Positions 1 through 8,806 of a stretch of DNA of 37,576 bases are shown piece by piece (position 1 is the first letter of the stretch; every line of letters starts with the position of its first letter). The position numbers and the translations under genes are program-made. Origin of the DNA: CAZTHL01 sp964613585 (GTDB lineage: Bacteria; Pseudomonadota; Alphaproteobacteria; DSM-16000; Inquilinaceae); contig CAZTHL010000035.1 of assembly GCA_964613585.1 (NCBI GenBank), positions 1 through 37,576 on the forward strand, read 5' to 3'. The notes below the pieces were generated by a model. It did no database searches and was not told where the DNA came from. It was given only the letters and a program-made list of their open reading frames with translations.

Positions 1-11
1 GGAGATCGACG

Positions 12-1514
12 TCAAGCGCTATGAGCCGGCGTAACCTCGCGGGCGGCCTGGAAGCGGTCGCGGGCGGCGTCGAGGTCGCCGGCCTCTTGCAGGACCTCGC
101 CGAGCTTGGCGTAGCTGACGGAGAGATCGCGCCGGGCCTGGGCGCTGCCGGGGTTGTCGCGGGCCAGGCGCTCCCTAAGGTCGAGGGCGGCCTGGAAGCG
201 GTCGCGGGCGGCGTCGAGGTCGCCGGCCTCGCGCAGGACGTCGCCGAGCCGCTCGTAGCTGACGGAGAGATCGCGCCGGGCCTGGGCGCTGCCGGGGTTG
301 TCGCGGGCCAGGCGCTCCCTAAGGTCGAGGGCGGCCTGGAAGCGGTCGCGGGCGGCGTCGAGGTCGCCGGCCTCGCGCAGGACGTCGCCGAGCTTGGTGT
401 AGGTGACGGAGAGATCGCGCCGGGCCAGGGCGCTGCCGGGGTTGTCGCGGGCCAAGCGCTCAGCGACCTCGAGGGCGGCCTGGAAGCGGTCGCGGGCGGC
501 GTCGAGGTCGCCGGCCTCGCGCAGGACGTCGCCGAGCCGCTCGTAGCTGACGGAGAGATCGCGCCGGGCCTGGGCGCTGCCGGGGTTGTCGCGGGCCAGG
601 CGCTCCCTAAGGTCGAGGGCGGCCTGGAAGCGGTCGCGGGCGGCGTCGAGGTCGCCGGCCTCTTGCAGGACGTCGCCGAGGTCGATCTGTCTCGCCGACA
701 GCTCGCGCTGACGGTCCATCGAGGCGGGATCGGCCTCGGCCAGCCGGGATGCGATCTCCAGCGCCTCCCGGCACGCCTGGAGCGCGCCTTCCAGATCGCC
801 CTTGATCCGGCGCTGCTCGCCGATCCGGCTCAGGAGCCGCTGCCGTTCCGACAGGTAGGCGGCCGACCCGGGATCGCCCTGCCGCTCCAGCTCGGCCAGC
901 AGTTCGCTCAGCAGGGCCAGGTGCTGCGGTGTCCGGACGGTCGCGGTCTCGGACAGCCGGTCGTACTCGATCTCCCGCTCCCGCAGGGTGCGTTCCCGGG
1001 CCTCCGCGCGGTCGACGAAGTCGAAGCTGGCGGCGCGCCAGTGCCAGAGGTCGGGCGCCAGCCAGGCGAAGCGCGCGGTCGCCAGAGGCGACAGCCACAG
1101 CACCGTTGGCACCGGCACGCGCTGAACGAACAGCTCCCGGTGCAGGTTGGCCGTGGCGAAGACGGCGTGCGCGCCGGGATCGCGATCGTCGGCGGCGAAG
1201 TCGACATGGCTCTCGGTGCCGATCACCATCAGGGCCCGCGGCGGCTCGGGCGCACCCGCCTCGCTCAACGCCCGTGCGGCCGCGATGAGAAGGGGCATGT
1301 CGGGCGCCACCCTCTCCATGTCCAAGGTCACCACGCGGATGCCGGCTCGCGCCAGCTCGTCCGTCAACGCGCCGATGACCCGATCGCGGGTCCGCGGGCT
1401 GGCATAGGTGGCGAGCGCCAGCCGAAAGCCGCCCCCGTCCTCGAGGAACATCCGCAAGCGCCGCTGCTGGCGATCCAGCGCATCCTCGATGACGACATCG
1501 CCTGCCAAGGTCAT
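12..1514 (-). CDS. TPR protein with degenerate STAND/AAA-like N-terminal domain
   Basis: This is a 500-residue protein of unknown role. Residues about 30-166 resemble the core of an AAA/STAND NTPase: a hydrophobic strand LALATY at 32-37, a block VLWLSP at 138-143 and the motif APDLWHWR at 153-160. The expected P-loop after the first strand is replaced by ASPRTRDRV (38-46), so nucleotide binding is unlikely there. Residues about 220-500 are tetratricopeptide repeats, the last four nearly identical 48-residue units carrying GDLDAARDRFQAA. Its ATG overlaps the TGA of the upstream P-loop NTPase as ATGA, so the two are probably translationally coupled and act together. The last unit breaks off into a short unrelated tail, EVTPAHSA, possibly because the array has shrunk. 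TPRs suggest protein binding; a sensor or scaffold role is inference. Family identity is fairly sure, function is not. Confidence 0.85.
   Translation of the reverse strand: MTLAGDVVIEDALDRQQRRLRMFLEDGGGFRLALATYASPRTRDRVIGALTDELARAGIRVVTLDMERVAPDMPLLIAAARALSEAGAPEPPRALMVIGTESHVDFAADDRDPGAHAVFATANLHRELFVQRVPVPTVLWLSPLATARFAWLAPDLWHWRAASFDFVDRAEARERTLREREIEYDRLSETATVRTPQHLALLSELLAELERQGDPGSAAYLSERQRLLSRIGEQRRIKGDLEGALQACREALEIASRLAEADPASMDRQRELSARQIDLGDVLQEAGDLDAARDRFQAALDLRERLARDNPGSAQARRDLSVSYERLGDVLREAGDLDAARDRFQAALEVAERLARDNPGSALARRDLSVTYTKLGDVLREAGDLDAARDRFQAALDLRERLARDNPGSAQARRDLSVSYERLGDVLREAGDLDAARDRFQAALDLRERLARDNPGSAQARRDLSVSYAKLGEVLQEAGDLDAARDRFQAAREVTPAHSA
43..680. repeat. 144-bp in-frame tandem repeat array (about 4.4 copies)
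   Basis: Copies start near 61, 205, 349 and 493, with a partial copy from 637 and a partial copy before 61. The period is exactly 144 bp, which is 48 codons of the TPR gene. Differences are few and concern the codons giving YERLGDV, YTKLGDV or YAKLGEV and LRERLA or VAERLA. Such near-identity at DNA level, including synonymous positions, points to recent duplication or gene conversion. Confidence 0.95.
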
Positions 1515-2884
1515 GATCGGGACAGCGCTTCCTGGAATGCCGGCGAATCGCGCAGCACCGGGTGGACGTCGGACCAGACCTCTTGGCCGTTGTGCTCCAG
1601 CACCGCGCCGTTGGCGATCAGCTCCCGAAGGAACTCCCGGTCCTTGGCCGCCGCCGGCGCGTCTTCGTTTGTGTCGAACGGATCCCGCTTGTGCCGGTGG
1701 ACGGCCGCCAGCAGGCCGAAATAGGTGCGCGACGGGATCAGGATCCGCTCGAAGTCGAGCCGCAGGGTGCGGCAGGCGTCGTCGACATGCCCGGCGTCGA
1801 TCGTGGCCGCGCCATCGGCGCGCGCGGCCAGGCGCGCCTGCGACAGCAGCCGCATCAGGTCGCGGAAGCTGCCGCCGCTGGCCTTGACCAGCGTCCGCAC
1901 GGCCGCGCGCGTCCCGAACACCCGGTCGAGGTCGACGCGCCGGCCGATGAGGCCGACCAGGCTGTCGATGCCGGGCTCGAAATCCGCGCCGTCGCGGGTC
2001 TCGACTTTGGGCATGGGCAGGCTGAAGGAATCCGGAAACACCCCGCCGATCCGGTGCGGCGCCAGGGTCAGGCCGATCGGCACGGTGAGGACGAGGTGGA
2101 CGCGCAGCTCGCGCAGCAGGTCGCCGTGGCCGATGAACAGGTCCGCCGCGGGCGCGGCCGGCAGCCGATCCAGATTGTCCTGAACGATCAGCAGCTTCCG
2201 GCCGCCGCGCCGCTTGTCCAGCACCTGCTGGGCGTGCAGCAGCAGGTCATTGATCCGCTCGACCAGCTCGCTGCTGCGACGCTGCAGGATGCGCTGGATG
2301 CGCACCCGCTCCTCGGTGTTGCCGACGATCCGCGACTTGAGCGCGGCCAGGGCCTTCATGCCGAAGCCGAGGACGCTGCCGCCCGCCCTGGCCTCCGTCC
2401 TGGCCTTGGCCTCGGCGCTCATCGCGACGATCTCCTCGCGCGTCTCGGTGACGGTCGCGAACCAGTCGCCGATGTCGTCGATGTAGCGATCGTCGAGAGG
2501 CATGCCCTGCTGCTCGAAATGCTCGGCCAAGGAATTGGCCAGCCACAGCAGCATGAGGGAATAGTCGAAGCCGTCCCGCAGCTTCTCGTCCAGGTACAGG
2601 TGCACCGGGAAGGCCGTGTCCTCGACGTCCTTCTCCAGGCGCAGCAGCTCGGTGGTCTTGCCGCTGCCGCGGTGGCCTGTCAGGGTCAGCTTGGCGAAGC
2701 CGCCGTCCTGCAGTCCCAGCAGGAAATCCTCCAGCCGCGCCTGCATCATCCGCAGGCCGCGGTCGTCCCGGCCGGGCGCCACGTCGGCGTAGCGCGGATC
2801 GCCGACCGGCAGCGGCTCGATCGACACGGTGCGCACCATGTCCAGAACCGTGGTGGCGACGAGCCTCGCGGGGGCCTCGGTCAT
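1511..2884 (-). CDS. P-loop AAA-type NTPase
   Basis: A 457-residue NTPase when started at the ATG at 2884. Walker A is GHRGSGKTT at 70-78 and Walker B is LLIVQDNLD at 231-239, so it should bind and hydrolyse ATP. A stretch around 150-230 is charged and helical. The C-terminal part (ASGGSFRDLMRLL, then helices) looks like an AAA lid followed by a winged-helix-like segment, as in ORC/Cdc6-like or STAND-type ATPases; this assignment is by eye. In-frame ATGs at 2938 and upstream exist, and no strong ribosome-binding site separates them; 2884 was chosen because the conserved-looking protein begins there and residues further up are low-complexity. It is followed with a 4-bp overlap by the TPR gene, so the two form one operon. 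No signal peptide or membrane segment is visible; cytoplasmic. A regulatory or defence role is possible but unproven. Confidence 0.85.
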   Translation of the reverse strand: MTEAPARLVATTVLDMVRTVSIEPLPVGDPRYADVAPGRDDRGLRMMQARLEDFLLGLQDGGFAKLTLTGHRGSGKTTELLRLEKDVEDTAFPVHLYLDEKLRDGFDYSLMLLWLANSLAEHFEQQGMPLDDRYIDDIGDWFATVTETREEIVAMSAEAKARTEARAGGSVLGFGMKALAALKSRIVGNTEERVRIQRILQRRSSELVERINDLLLHAQQVLDKRRGGRKLLIVQDNLDRLPAAPAADLFIGHGDLLRELRVHLVLTVPIGLTLAPHRIGGVFPDSFSLPMPKVETRDGADFEPGIDSLVGLIGRRVDLDRVFGTRAAVRTLVKASGGSFRDLMRLLSQARLAARADGAATIDAGHVDDACRTLRLDFERILIPSRTYFGLLAAVHRHKRDPFDTNEDAPAAAKDREFLRELIANGAVLEHNGQEVWSDVHPVLRDSPAFQEALSRS

Positions 2885-3448
2885 GGCGAGCGGGATGGGT
2901 CGGGCGGCCGGCGCATGCCGGCATTCTGGCGGCATCATGGCCGTGCCGCCAGTGTCCTGAACGGTGCCGGAGGCCCAGGCCGCCCCTGGTGTCCGCCGCA
3001 CGGTGCCGAGGCCGATGCCGAGGTGCGCGGCCGGACGACGCGCGGCCTCACGCGTGCCTGAGCCTTCGGCGGACCGTCGACCGGCGACCTTCGAGATCCG
3101 GCGGCCTCCGACACCGGCGAGCCGATGGCGTCCATGGGCGACGGCGCGCCGGGGCGGCGGCAGGGTGGCCGGGCGCGCCCTCAGCCGAGCCGGCGGGTCA
3201 TCGCGTCGGCTCCCCGGCATGACACCGCGACGGTTGATGATCGGGCCTCCGGGCCCACCTCAGCCGGGGAGGGCGGCCCCGCCGAGGGCTTGCGCCGGGG
3301 CGGTCTCGTTCCGCCCGGGTGGCGCCGGCGCGCGGCGGGGGCGACCCATGGCGGCAGGACCGCCCACCGTGACACCGGCCCCGCCGTCGGTCCCAGGATG
3401 CCCGGTCCGAGACGGACCACACCGCGGCGAGACCACCCGAGGCGATGC
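2885..3448. other. 564-bp divergent intergenic region
   Basis: This lies between the divergent NTPase and cyclase genes. It is uniformly GC-rich and must hold both promoters, but no convincing -35/-10 pair, hairpin terminator or small gene could be recognised. Several frames are open across it on both strands because of base composition only. Confidence 0.5.
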
Positions 3449-6400
3449 ATGGCTGGCGCCGACCCGGATCCGATGAGCACGGCGATCGACGGCTGGCTGA
3501 GCGGGCTCGGCCTCGGCAAGTACAGCGAGGTGTTCCGCGCGAACGACATCGATCACCGCGCGCTGCCGCATCTGACCGAGGCGGATCTGCGGGAGCTCGG
3601 GGTCTCGCTCGGCCACCGCAGGATCCTGCTCGCCGCTATCGCCGGCCTGGCCCCGGCGGACGCTCCGCCGCCGCACGAGGAGGGGTGGGCCCAAGCACCA
3701 CTCGCGCCCGCGTCCCCCGCACCCGCCCCGGAGCCGCCGCGTCCGGAGCCGCCGCGTCAGGAGGCCGATCGGCGGCTGCTCAGCGTCCTGTTCTGCGATC
3801 TCGCCGAGTCGACGGCCTTGTCGCAGCGGCTCGATCCGGAGGAGCTGCGCGACCTGCTGCGCCGCTACCAGGACGCGGTGGCCGGGGCGGTGACCCGCTA
3901 CGGCGGCCACGTCGCCAAGTATCTGGGCGACGGCGTTCTGGCCTATTTCGGCTGGCCGCGCGCCCATGAGGATCAGGCCGAGCGCGCGATCCGCGCCGCG
4001 CTCGAGGCCATGGCCGCGGTCCGCGCGACCCGGACGCCGGACGGCACGCCGCTCGACACCCGCATCGGCATCGCCACCGGACAGGTGGTGGTCGGCGATC
4101 TGGAGGGCGTGGCCGGGCGGGAGGAGGGCGCCATCGCCGGCCACACCCCCAATCTGGCGGCCCGGCTGCAGGCCGCCGCCGAGCGGGGCCAGGTGCTGGT
4201 GGCGGAAGCCACCCGGCGGCTGATCGGCGGCGCCTTCGCTCTCGACGATCTGGGACCGCAGGCGCTCAAGGGCTTTGCCGAGCCGGTGCGCGCCTTCCGC
4301 GTCTTGGGCGAGCGGCCGGTGGAAAGCCGGCTCGAGGCGGCGCGGCCCGGCGCGCTGACCGCCCTGGTCGGCCGGGTCCACGAGCTCGGCCTGCTGCTCG
4401 AGCGCTGGCGCGCGGCGGGCGCGGGGCAGGGCCAGGTGGTCCTGGTCTCCGGCGAGGCCGGCATCGGCAAGTCGCGCCTGGTGCAGGCCCTGCTCGACCG
4501 GGTGGCCGAGCATGCCCGGGCGCCGGTGCGCCTGCAATGCTGGCCCCATCATGCCGGCAGCGCCTTCCACCCGGTAATCGAGCGCCTGGCGCGCCTGGCC
4601 GGCTTCAGCCCCGAGGACGGGGCGGCGGAGCGGCTCGACAAGCTGGAGCGGATGCTCGCCGGGACCGGCGAGAACCCGGCCGCGGCCGTGCCCGTCTGCG
4701 CCGGACTCCTGTCCCTCGACACGGCCGGCCGCTGCCCGCCGCCCGGCCTGGCGCCGCCGGAGCGGAAGGAGCGGACCCTGGCCGTGCTGGTCGGGCAGCT
4801 GCTCTCGGGCTCGGACCACGGGCCCGTGCTTCTGGTGATCGAGGACGTGCACTGGGCCGATCCGTCGACCGTCGAGCTGTGCCGGCGGCTCGCCGAGGCG
4901 ATCCCCAGGCGTCCGGTGATGATGGTGGTGACGCGCCGGCCCGAGGGGCCGGTCGACGGGATCGGCGGCCTCGGCCATGTCACGTCCCTGACCGTCGGCC
5001 GGCTCGACCGGGGGCAGATCGCCGAGCTGCTCGGCGGCATCCTCGGCCGGCCGCCCGATCCCGCCCTGCTCGAGGACGTGGCCCGGCGCTCGGACGGGGT
5101 GCCCCTGTTCGTCGAGGAACTGGGCCGCGTCATCGCCGAGCGCGGCGGCGAGGGCCCGGGGACGATCGCCGGCGTGCCGGCGACGCTCCAGGGCTGGCTG
5201 ATGGCCCGGCTCGACCGGGTGTCGCCCGCGGCCAAGACCCTGGCCTTGACGGCGTCGGTGATCGGGCAGGAGCTCGACGACGGCCTGCTGGCGGCCGTGG
5301 CCGGGATCGGCGGGCCGGCCCTGGCGGACGCGCTCGCCGAGCTGCGGCAGGCCCAGATCCTGGTCGTCGGTGGCGCGCCGCGCGCCAGCCACATGTTCCG
5401 CCACGCCCTGCTGCAGGATACCGCCTACCAGTCCCTGCTGTCGGGTCCCCGGCGCCGGCTGCATTGCCGCGTCGCCGAGCTCATGGAGACGGCCGGCCCG
5501 CAGCGCGGCGAGGGCCAGCCCGAGCTGATCGCCCGCCACTTCCAGGAGGCGGGCGAGCCGGAGCGGGCGCTGCCCCACTGGCGGCACGCGGCGGAGCGCG
5601 CGCTCGCGCGCTCGGCGAACTTCGAGGCGGTCGGCCACGCCGAGCAGGCGCTGGCCCTTGCCGAGCATGCGGCCGACCCGTCCCGCCGGCGGCAGGAGTC
5701 GCTGGCGGCCCGCCTGCTGCTGGTCGCCGCCCTCGAGACCGCGGGCCGGCTGCAGGACGCGCTCACCCTGGCGCGCGAGACGGTCGGCCTCGCCCGATCG
5801 GGCGGCGACCGCCATGCCTATGTGCAGGCGGTCCTGGCGCTCGACAATGTGCTGTTCCTCTCGGCCGAGCCGGTGGACGAGAGCACCGGTCTGCTCGAGG
5901 ACGCCCTCGATCGCGTCACCGCGGACGACGACCGGGCCCGCGGCGAGATCCTGAGCCGCCTGGCGCGGGCCAGCCTGATCCTGGGCGACGGCCGGGGCGC
6001 CCTGGCCTACAACCGGCAGGCGGCCGAGCTGGCGCGCCGGATCGGCGACCGCCAATCGCTGTTCAACCTGCAGGTGAACGACTTCCTGACGCCGGCCGGC
6101 ACGCGGGACGCCGACGAGGTCGCCGACTGGCGGCGGCGCCTGGACGCCATGGCCCGCCTCGCCGAGGGCCTGGACGACGACGCCCGCGGCCGCACCCTCA
6201 GCCTCGACCTGTTCATCTCGGCCGAGATGGGCGACCGCGATCGCATGGACGCGGTCCTGCGCCGCCTGGCCGAGATGGCCGAGACGCGGCAGCACCTGCA
6301 CCTGACCTGGATCGCGGCCCACGGCCATGCCATGGTGGCGATCCTCGACGGCGACCTCGCCGCGGCCGAGCGCCATGCCGACACGGCGCTCGCGCTGGGC

Positions 6401-7069
6401 AGTCGGACCTACGGCCAGCATGTCGAGGGCATCCACGGCATGCAGATGTTCACCATCCGCCGCGAGCAGGGACGGCTCTCCGAGGTGGCACCGGTCATCA
6501 AGCGCCTGCTGGACGACAGCCCCGGCCGGACGGCCTGGCGCCCCGGCTTCGCCGTGGTCGCCAGCGACCTCGGCTTCCACGACGCGGCGCGCCGGATCCT
6601 CGGCGAGCTGGCGGCGGCCGGGTTCACCTTTCCGCTTGATGCCAAGCACAGCACCACCCTGGCCTATCTGGCCGAGGTGTGCGTCGCGCTGGCCGACGAA
6701 TCGCGCGCCGAGCGGCTCTACACGCTGCTGCTGCCGTACCGGCAGATGACCGTGACGGCCGGCATCAACACCGTCTGCCTGGGCGCCGCCGCCCGGCATC
6801 TGGGCCTGCTGGCCGGCGTCGGCGGCGACTGGGCCGCCGCCGAGCAGCATTTCGAGACGGCGCTCGCGATGAACCAGCGGATGCGGGCCCGGCCCTGGCT
6901 GGCCCATGCCCGGCACGACTACGCGCGCATGCTCGCGCGGCGCGGCCGGCCGGCCGACCGGTCGCGCGCGCAGGCCCTGCTTGAGGAGGCTTTGTCGGAC
7001 GCCCGCCGGTTCGGTATGAAGGCCCTGGAGCAGCGCCTTACGGCGCCGGCGACCGGACAGGCCGACTAG
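3449..7069 (+). CDS. SAM / class III nucleotide cyclase / AAA ATPase / TPR signalling protein
   Basis: A 1206-residue multidomain protein. Residues about 10-72 are a sterile alpha motif domain (GLGKYSEVFRANDID), a protein-interaction module. Residues about 105-285 are a class III cyclase homology domain: metal-binding Asp117 (FCDLAEST) and Asp161 (KYLGDGVLAYFG), Lys158 in the position that favours adenine, and the NLAARL block with transition-state Asn and Arg. The residue that is usually Asp next to that block is Ala (EGAIAGHTPN), so activity or specificity may be altered. An AAA/STAND-like ATPase follows, with Walker A GEAGIGKS at 335-342 and Walker B VLLVIED at 460-466. The rest, from about 680, is helical TPR-like repeats. 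The ATG at 3449 has GAGG six bases upstream; the ATG at 3473 is the alternative. The architecture is a known family of large bacterial cyclase-like regulators whose inputs are mostly unknown. No membrane segment is visible. Confidence 0.9.
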   Translation: MAGADPDPMSTAIDGWLSGLGLGKYSEVFRANDIDHRALPHLTEADLRELGVSLGHRRILLAAIAGLAPADAPPPHEEGWAQAPLAPASPAPAPEPPRPEPPRQEADRRLLSVLFCDLAESTALSQRLDPEELRDLLRRYQDAVAGAVTRYGGHVAKYLGDGVLAYFGWPRAHEDQAERAIRAALEAMAAVRATRTPDGTPLDTRIGIATGQVVVGDLEGVAGREEGAIAGHTPNLAARLQAAAERGQVLVAEATRRLIGGAFALDDLGPQALKGFAEPVRAFRVLGERPVESRLEAARPGALTALVGRVHELGLLLERWRAAGAGQGQVVLVSGEAGIGKSRLVQALLDRVAEHARAPVRLQCWPHHAGSAFHPVIERLARLAGFSPEDGAAERLDKLERMLAGTGENPAAAVPVCAGLLSLDTAGRCPPPGLAPPERKERTLAVLVGQLLSGSDHGPVLLVIEDVHWADPSTVELCRRLAEAIPRRPVMMVVTRRPEGPVDGIGGLGHVTSLTVGRLDRGQIAELLGGILGRPPDPALLEDVARRSDGVPLFVEELGRVIAERGGEGPGTIAGVPATLQGWLMARLDRVSPAAKTLALTASVIGQELDDGLLAAVAGIGGPALADALAELRQAQILVVGGAPRASHMFRHALLQDTAYQSLLSGPRRRLHCRVAELMETAGPQRGEGQPELIARHFQEAGEPERALPHWRHAAERALARSANFEAVGHAEQALALAEHAADPSRRRQESLAARLLLVAALETAGRLQDALTLARETVGLARSGGDRHAYVQAVLALDNVLFLSAEPVDESTGLLEDALDRVTADDDRARGEILSRLARASLILGDGRGALAYNRQAAELARRIGDRQSLFNLQVNDFLTPAGTRDADEVADWRRRLDAMARLAEGLDDDARGRTLSLDLFISAEMGDRDRMDAVLRRLAEMAETRQHLHLTWIAAHGHAMVAILDGDLAAAERHADTALALGSRTYGQHVEGIHGMQMFTIRREQGRLSEVAPVIKRLLDDSPGRTAWRPGFAVVASDLGFHDAARRILGELAAAGFTFPLDAKHSTTLAYLAEVCVALADESRAERLYTLLLPYRQMTVTAGINTVCLGAAARHLGLLAGVGGDWAAAEQHFETALAMNQRMRARPWLAHARHDYARMLARRGRPADRSRAQALLEEALSDARRFGMKALEQRLTAPATGQAD

Positions 7070-7110
7070 GGCGGCTCGAGGGACACGTTCAGCCCGGGGG
7101 CGCAGGACCG

Positions 7111-7368
7111 ATGCCGAAATTCATCATCGAACGCAATTTCGCCGAGCAGCTCGAGATCACCAAAGAGACGGCCGATCAGGTCCAGCAGATCAATGTCGAC
7201 GAAGGCATCAAGTGGATCTTCTCGTTCCTGTGCGCCGACAAGCGGAAGACCTACTGCCTGTACGAGGCGCCGAACGCCGAGGCGATCCGCCGCGCCAGCG
7301 AGCGGGCCAGCATCCCGGCCGACGCCATCACTATGGTGGAGGAGGTCAATCCGGCGATGTTCGCCTGA
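7111..7368 (+). CDS. DUF4242 family small protein
   Basis: An 85-residue protein beginning MPKFIIERNF, the typical opening of DUF4242 proteins, which have a ferredoxin-like fold. A Streptomyces member (SCO4226) has been described as a nickel-binding dimer. Here the later motif KTYCLYEAPNAEAIRRAS, then IPADAITMVEEV, fits the family closely. It lies 41 bp after the cyclase gene on the same strand and may be co-transcribed with it. No signal peptide. The role in this cell is unknown; metal binding is only an analogy. Confidence 0.85.
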   Translation: MPKFIIERNFAEQLEITKETADQVQQINVDEGIKWIFSFLCADKRKTYCLYEAPNAEAIRRASERASIPADAITMVEEVNPAMFA

Positions 7369-7500
7369 GGGCTCGAGGAGTGCCGGAGCGACCAGGCGTC
7401 GCTTCCGGTTCCGGCGCCCTGACCGCAGGGGTGGTGATGCGCATGCCTGAGAGACCGGCCATGACCTTCGCCGCCGGGCGACCGCGGACGACGGACCCCC

Positions 7501-7911
7501 ATGCCCGCCGTCGTTGACAGCGCCGCGCTCGGCCTGCCCGTGCTGCTGGCCCATCTCGCGCTCACCCTGCTGCTGTTCATCGGCGGCAGCGCGCTCTATG
7601 CCGTGATCACGCCGCACCGCGAGCTGGACCTGGTGCGCGCCAACAACCCGGCCGCCGCCATCGCCTTCGGCGGCGCCATGGTCGGGCTGGCGATCCCGCT
7701 CGGCGCCGCCATGGCCAACTCGGTCAGCCTGCTCGAGATCGCCATCTGGGGCGGCGTCGCCCTGCTGCTGCAGCTGCTCGCCTTCAAGGCGGTGGACCTG
7801 ATGCTGCGCGGCCTGTCGGCGTCGATCGAGCGGGGCGAGGTGGCGCCGGCCGTGGTGCTGGTCTCGGTCAAGCTGGCGGTGGCGGTGCTGAACGCCGCCG
7901 CCATGTCCTGA
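7501..7911 (+). CDS. DUF350 (YjfL/UPF0719-like) inner membrane protein
   Basis: A 136-residue protein with four predicted membrane helices, roughly at 10-35, 50-72, 78-98 and 113-135. The block HRELDLVRANNPAAAIAFGG is the signature of the DUF350 family, known from E. coli YjfL; these are small inner membrane proteins of unknown function. It starts 132 bp after the DUF4242 gene and ends 25 bp before a protease gene, so DUF350 and protease are probably one transcription unit. No strong ribosome-binding site is visible before the ATG, but family length and the first helix fit this start. Confidence 0.85.
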   Translation: MPAVVDSAALGLPVLLAHLALTLLLFIGGSALYAVITPHRELDLVRANNPAAAIAFGGAMVGLAIPLGAAMANSVSLLEIAIWGGVALLLQLLAFKAVDLMLRGLSASIERGEVAPAVVLVSVKLAVAVLNAAAMS

Positions 7912-7936
7912 TCCCGACGCCGCGGAGCCGCCGCCG

Positions 7937-8806
7937 GTGCGCCTTTTCGACTGGCTGGTCATCGTCCTGCTGGTCGCGATGGTGCTGCAGCGGGTCGCGC
8001 TCGGCCCCGAGGCGGTCCCGCCCGGCCCGTCGCTGCCGCGCGCCCCGGGGCCCGGCACGGTGGCGGAGCCACCGCCGCCGCTCGCCGACGAGGCCGGCCT
8101 CGCCGCCCGGGTCGCCGCGCCGCCCCGGCAAACGCTGCCGGTCAGCCTGGTCGTCGGCAGGGAGTCGACGCCGCGGCGGGGCGACGCCTTCACCGGCACC
8201 GCCTGGGCGCTGGCCGGCTCCGACCTGTGGCTGAGCGCCCGCCACGTCACCGACGACTGCCGGATCCTCGCCTTCGGCGACGGCATCCGCCTGGTCCCGG
8301 CGCGCGGTCACCCGGCCGAGGATGTCAGCGCCATCGCGGTCGGCCGGCGGCACGCCCAGGGCCTGCGCTTCGCCGCCGACCCGCTGCGCGCCGGCGAGGC
8401 GGTGTTCCTCTACGGCTTCCCCGGCGGCCGGCCGGCGGCGGTGTGGGCCGAGGCGCAGGGCCGCGCCGCGGTGCGCCACGCCGAGCTCGGCACGGTCTAC
8501 GCCGGCATCGTCCTGCGCGAGCGGGCTCGCAAGCCGCTGATCCGCGGCCATCTGGGCGGCATCAGCGGCGGTCCGGCGCTCGACGGCGACGGCAACGTGG
8601 TCGGCGCGGTGACCAGCGGCGACCCGCGGCGGGCGCGCATCACCCTGGCCGGCGCCCCCGCCCTCGCCGCCCTGGCCGGGACGCTCGGCGCCGGCCCGGC
8701 CACGGTGGCCGATCGCCCGGCGCGGACCCTGACCCCAGACAGCTTCGTCGCCGCCGCGCCCGACCTGCTGCGCCGGTCCGTGCGCCAGGTCGTGTGCCGG
8801 CATTGA
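7937..8806 (+). CDS. Membrane-anchored trypsin-like serine protease
   Basis: A 289-residue protein starting at GTG, with GGAG about ten bases upstream. Residues 4-22 form one hydrophobic helix (signal anchor), followed by a Pro-rich linker to about 65. The rest is a chymotrypsin-like fold: His103 in SARHV, Asp129 in AEDVSAI and Ser210 in GGISGGPAL give a full catalytic triad, though the usual Asp of GDSGGP is Ile here. No PDZ domain follows, unlike DegP. The catalytic part should face the periplasm. It lies directly after the DUF350 gene. The substrate is unknown. Family identity is strong; activity is probable because the triad is intact. Confidence 0.85.
   Translation: MRLFDWLVIVLLVAMVLQRVALGPEAVPPGPSLPRAPGPGTVAEPPPPLADEAGLAARVAAPPRQTLPVSLVVGRESTPRRGDAFTGTAWALAGSDLWLSARHVTDDCRILAFGDGIRLVPARGHPAEDVSAIAVGRRHAQGLRFAADPLRAGEAVFLYGFPGGRPAAVWAEAQGRAAVRHAELGTVYAGIVLRERARKPLIRGHLGGISGGPALDGDGNVVGAVTSGDPRRARITLAGAPALAALAGTLGAGPATVADRPARTLTPDSFVAAAPDLLRRSVRQVVCRH

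Noticed and set aside
21..1724. 567-residue plus-strand open frame over the TPR gene
   Set aside because: It is antisense to a recognisable TPR protein; its repeats are the mirror of the 144-bp repeats and its composition (Gly, Ala, Val) is low-complexity.
1562..3061. 499-residue plus-strand open frame over the NTPase
   Set aside because: Antisense to intact Walker motifs, with no domain of its own.
3260..6916. 1218-residue minus-strand frame and 700-residue plus-strand frame (4537-6639) over the cyclase
   Set aside because: Both are shadows of the cyclase gene, Arg/Gly/Ala-rich with no recognisable motif.
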